Notes under the pieces: model-generated | The model's database searches: none | What the model was told of the DNA's origin: nothing | The model's input: the letters and a program-made list of their open reading frames with translations, nothing else | NCBI GenBank assembly: GCA_024400715.1 | Contig: JAKSMH010000023.1 | Span: forward strand, 1-9,245 | Direction: 5' to 3' | DNA: 9,245 nucleotides | From: Bacteroidales bacterium | GTDB lineage: Bacteria; Bacteroidota; Bacteroidia; Bacteroidales; WCHB1-69 | Part shown: one piece after another, positions 7,700 through 9,245 of the stretch | Layout: each line of letters opens with the position of its first letter | Numbering within the stretch: the stretch's first letter is position 1 | Made by a program: the position numbers and the translations under genes

Positions 7700-9187
7700 T
7701 TATTTTTTTCTTCTGTAACTTGTTTTCTTTGCCGTTGGAGTCGTATTGGAAATTATTTCCATACAATCTTCGTAGGTTAAGTTTTCCGGAACACGACCTT
7801 TGGGAAGTTTGTAATTATTGGTTCCATCGGTCAAATATGCTCCGTAGCGGCCATTCATCACTTTAATGTCGGCATTTTCCTTGAAAGAAGCCAACACATT
7901 ATTGGTTTGTGCTCCACTGATAACCTGAACAGCATCTTCCAGCGTCATTTCCGCCACGGCAGTACCTTTGTTTAAGGTAATATTTTTGCCGTCATATTTC
8001 AGATAAGGACCATATTTTCCCACTGCGACATACATCTCTTTGCCTTCGTATTCGCCCAAGAGACGTGGAGCGTGGTCTTGATCCGTCTTTTTCTTCAATT
8101 CGATCAACTCAATAGCACGTTCGTAAGTAATTTCCATAGGTTCTTCACCTTTGGGGATAGACACGAAATTGTTATGGTATTTAACGTATGGTCCAAAACG
8201 ACCGATACCGATAACCAAGGCATCGCCTTCATATTCACCCAATGTTTTGGGCAACTTGAAAAGGTCAAGAGCGTCTTCCAAGGTAATACTTTCAATAGAT
8301 TGGGTGGATTTCATACGAGCATAACGAGGTTTCTCGTCCTCATAGTTTTCGCCAATCTGTACCATTGGACCATATTTACCCAATTTGGCATACACGTTGG
8401 CATTGGTTTTAGGATCCGAACCCAGCAATCTTTCACCGCTTGCCTTTGTTGAATACGTAATGGCATCTTCGATAGAATGGTGGAAATCGCCATAGAAATT
8501 ATGAATCATTTCCTGCCATTTTACTTTTCCTTCAGCGATGTCATCAAATTCTTTTTCGACGTTGGCGGTAAAGCCATAATCCATAATTCCGTCAAAATTA
8601 TCTTGCAGATAATCATTAACCACAATACCGATATCCGTTGGGAAGATTTTATCTTTTTCGAAACCGTATTTTTCCTTCTTAACCGATTCGTGAACCGTAT
8701 TGTTTTTCAGTTTTAACTGAACATACTCTCTTTCCGAACCCGGGCGGGTTTCTTTCACCACATATTCACGTTTTTGAATCGTTGAAATGGTAGGAGCGAA
8801 AGTGGAAGGACGACCGATCCCCAACTCTTCCAATTTCTTAACCAAACTGGCTTCCGTATAACGCACGGGAGGTTGAGAATAGCGTTGAGTGGCAACGATT
8901 TCGGAAGCATTCACCGTTTCGCCGACAGCCACTGGCGGCAGCCAACCCTTAACTTCTTCATCTTCCTCGTCTTTAGATTCGATATAAACTTTCAAGAAAC
9001 CGTGGAACAGAATCACCTCACCGGTAGCCACGAACTTCTCAGAACGAAGTGCCGCAAAATACAGCTCATCTGGTCTGGTTCCAAAAGCTTCCTCAATATT
9101 CTCTGTATTATATTTATAATCAAACTCCATGGACGCAGCAAGATTTGAACCAACAAATCCTGTGTATCCAACTAGGGCTCTTGTCAT
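7700..9187 (-). CDS. topA: Chimeric frame: epimerase N-terminus joined to DNA topoisomerase I C-terminal region
   Basis: Residues from about 50 to 495 are the C-terminal part of bacterial DNA topoisomerase I, the type IA enzyme that relaxes negative supercoils. They show the entry EKFVATGEV, the conserved block YTEASLVKKLEELGIGRPST (110-129), and then four topoisomerase C-terminal repeats around KYGPMVQIG (271), RFGPYVKY (330), KYGPYLKY (391) and RYGAYLTDG (447). The tail is lysine/arginine-rich. The TOPRIM domain and the active-site tyrosine region, about 430 residues in a normal enzyme, are absent. In their place residues 1-49 have an epimerase-like Rossmann N-terminus (LVGYTGFVGSNLA). The product could not act as a topoisomerase. 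It is either an assembly misjoin, which I favour, or a true rearrangement. A genuine topA would extend to the right of the join. It lies 1 base upstream of the arginase-fold gene, so the topA-arginase-DUF3078 order is probably native. Confidence 0.85.
   Translation of the reverse strand: MTRALVGYTGFVGSNLAASMEFDYKYNTENIEEAFGTRPDELYFAALRSEKFVATGEVILFHGFLKVYIESKDEEDEEVKGWLPPVAVGETVNASEIVATQRYSQPPVRYTEASLVKKLEELGIGRPSTFAPTISTIQKREYVVKETRPGSEREYVQLKLKNNTVHESVKKEKYGFEKDKIFPTDIGIVVNDYLQDNFDGIMDYGFTANVEKEFDDIAEGKVKWQEMIHNFYGDFHHSIEDAITYSTKASGERLLGSDPKTNANVYAKLGKYGPMVQIGENYEDEKPRYARMKSTQSIESITLEDALDLFKLPKTLGEYEGDALVIGIGRFGPYVKYHNNFVSIPKGEEPMEITYERAIELIELKKKTDQDHAPRLLGEYEGKEMYVAVGKYGPYLKYDGKNITLNKGTAVAEMTLEDAVQVISGAQTNNVLASFKENADIKVMNGRYGAYLTDGTNNYKLPKGRVPENLTYEDCMEIISNTTPTAKKTSYRRKK
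9041..9187 (-). pseudogene. N-terminal fragment of an NAD-dependent epimerase/dehydratase-like gene
   Basis: The first 49 codons encode a nucleotide-binding Rossmann start, GYTGFVGSNLA (residues 7-17), where the glycine pattern GxxGxxG binds NAD(P). It is followed by NTENIEEAFG and ELYFAALRSE. I recognise this as the beginning of a short epimerase-like family seen mostly in Firmicutes polysaccharide loci. Three of four glycine codons are GGA and two of three arginine codons are AGA. The topoisomerase part mostly uses GGT and CGT. The fragment stops at the join, so no catalytic domain is present. Confidence 0.7.
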
Positions 9188-9193
9188 TTTTAT

Positions 9194-9199
9194 TCCTCT
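9194..9199 (-). promoter_or_regulatory. Strong Shine-Dalgarno sequence before the epimerase fragment
   Basis: AGAGGA on the minus strand lies 6 bases before the ATG at 9187. No other gene in the window has such a site, which fits the idea that this end comes from an organism or locus different from the Bacteroidota genes to its left. Confidence 0.65.
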
Positions 9200-9203
9200 A
9201 AGC

Positions 9204-9245
9204 TTAAAGTCCTGCCTCAGCTAAAAGAGATTCCTTCATCTTCGC
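9204..9245 (-). CDS. 3' end of an upstream gene, partial
   Basis: A minus-strand frame enters from the right edge and ends in TAA at 9204-9206, after 13 codons reading AKMKESLLAEAGL. It ends 16 bases before the epimerase-like start, typical of genes in one operon. Too little remains to name the protein. It probably belongs with the epimerase fragment, for example in a polysaccharide or glycosylation cluster, but that is inference. Confidence 0.4.
   Translation of the reverse strand, partial: AKMKESLLAEAGL

Noticed and set aside
8072..8452. A plus-strand frame of 126 codons rich in Phe
   Set aside because: It is antisense to the topoisomerase C-terminal repeats, and the phenylalanines come from reversed lysine and glutamate codons.
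1..9245. CRISPR arrays, tRNA or rRNA genes, insertion sequences
   Set aside because: No regularly spaced direct repeats, cloverleaf-like segments, transposase motifs or terminal inverted repeats were seen on reading the window.

Overview
The window looks like chromosomal DNA from a Bacteroidales-type member of the phylum Bacteroidota, probably of gut or similar origin. Three things point there. The likely promoters carry TAnnTTTG -7 boxes, most genes lack a Shine-Dalgarno sequence, and the gene content includes a DUF3078-type outer-membrane protein and the Bacteroidota version of an arginase-fold protein. This placement comes from recognising families by eye, not from a database search.

Layout. 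Positions 1-156 are non-coding, with a putative promoter and an inverted repeat. A complete type I restriction subunit gene (hsdR, 157-3306, +) follows, with no hsdM or hsdS partner in view. It looks more GC-rich than its neighbours. After a 115-base promoter gap comes glutaminyl-tRNA synthetase (glnS, 3422-5047, +). A small alpha-helical-repeat protein (5051-5479, +) follows in the same reading frame, separated from glnS only by an amber codon and one valine codon. On the minus strand runs a tight convergent operon, read from right to left: a topoisomerase I C-terminal region (7700-9187), an arginase-fold protein (6523-7698) and a DUF3078 outer-membrane protein (5476-6504). The spacers are 1 base and 18 bases. 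The two gene sets meet tail to tail with a 3-base overlap. A strong minus-strand terminator-like hairpin lies inside the plus-strand gene, so the 3' ends of the two transcripts should overlap.

The oddest point is the right end. The first ~49 codons of the 'topA' reading frame are not topoisomerase. They are the N-terminus of a short-chain NAD-dependent epimerase/dehydratase-like protein, with its own Shine-Dalgarno sequence and different codon choice, preceded by the last 13 codons of another gene. They join in frame to the C-terminal ~445 residues of TopA. The catalytic TOPRIM and tyrosine domains of TopA are absent. This is either an assembly misjoin at a short shared sequence or a real rearrangement. 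The misjoin is more likely because the join lies about 200 bases from the window end.

The genes do not form one pathway. They are housekeeping genes (glnS, topA), an envelope protein, an enzyme-fold protein with lost metal ligands, and a defence gene at the left. I found no CRISPR array, tRNA, rRNA or insertion sequence.
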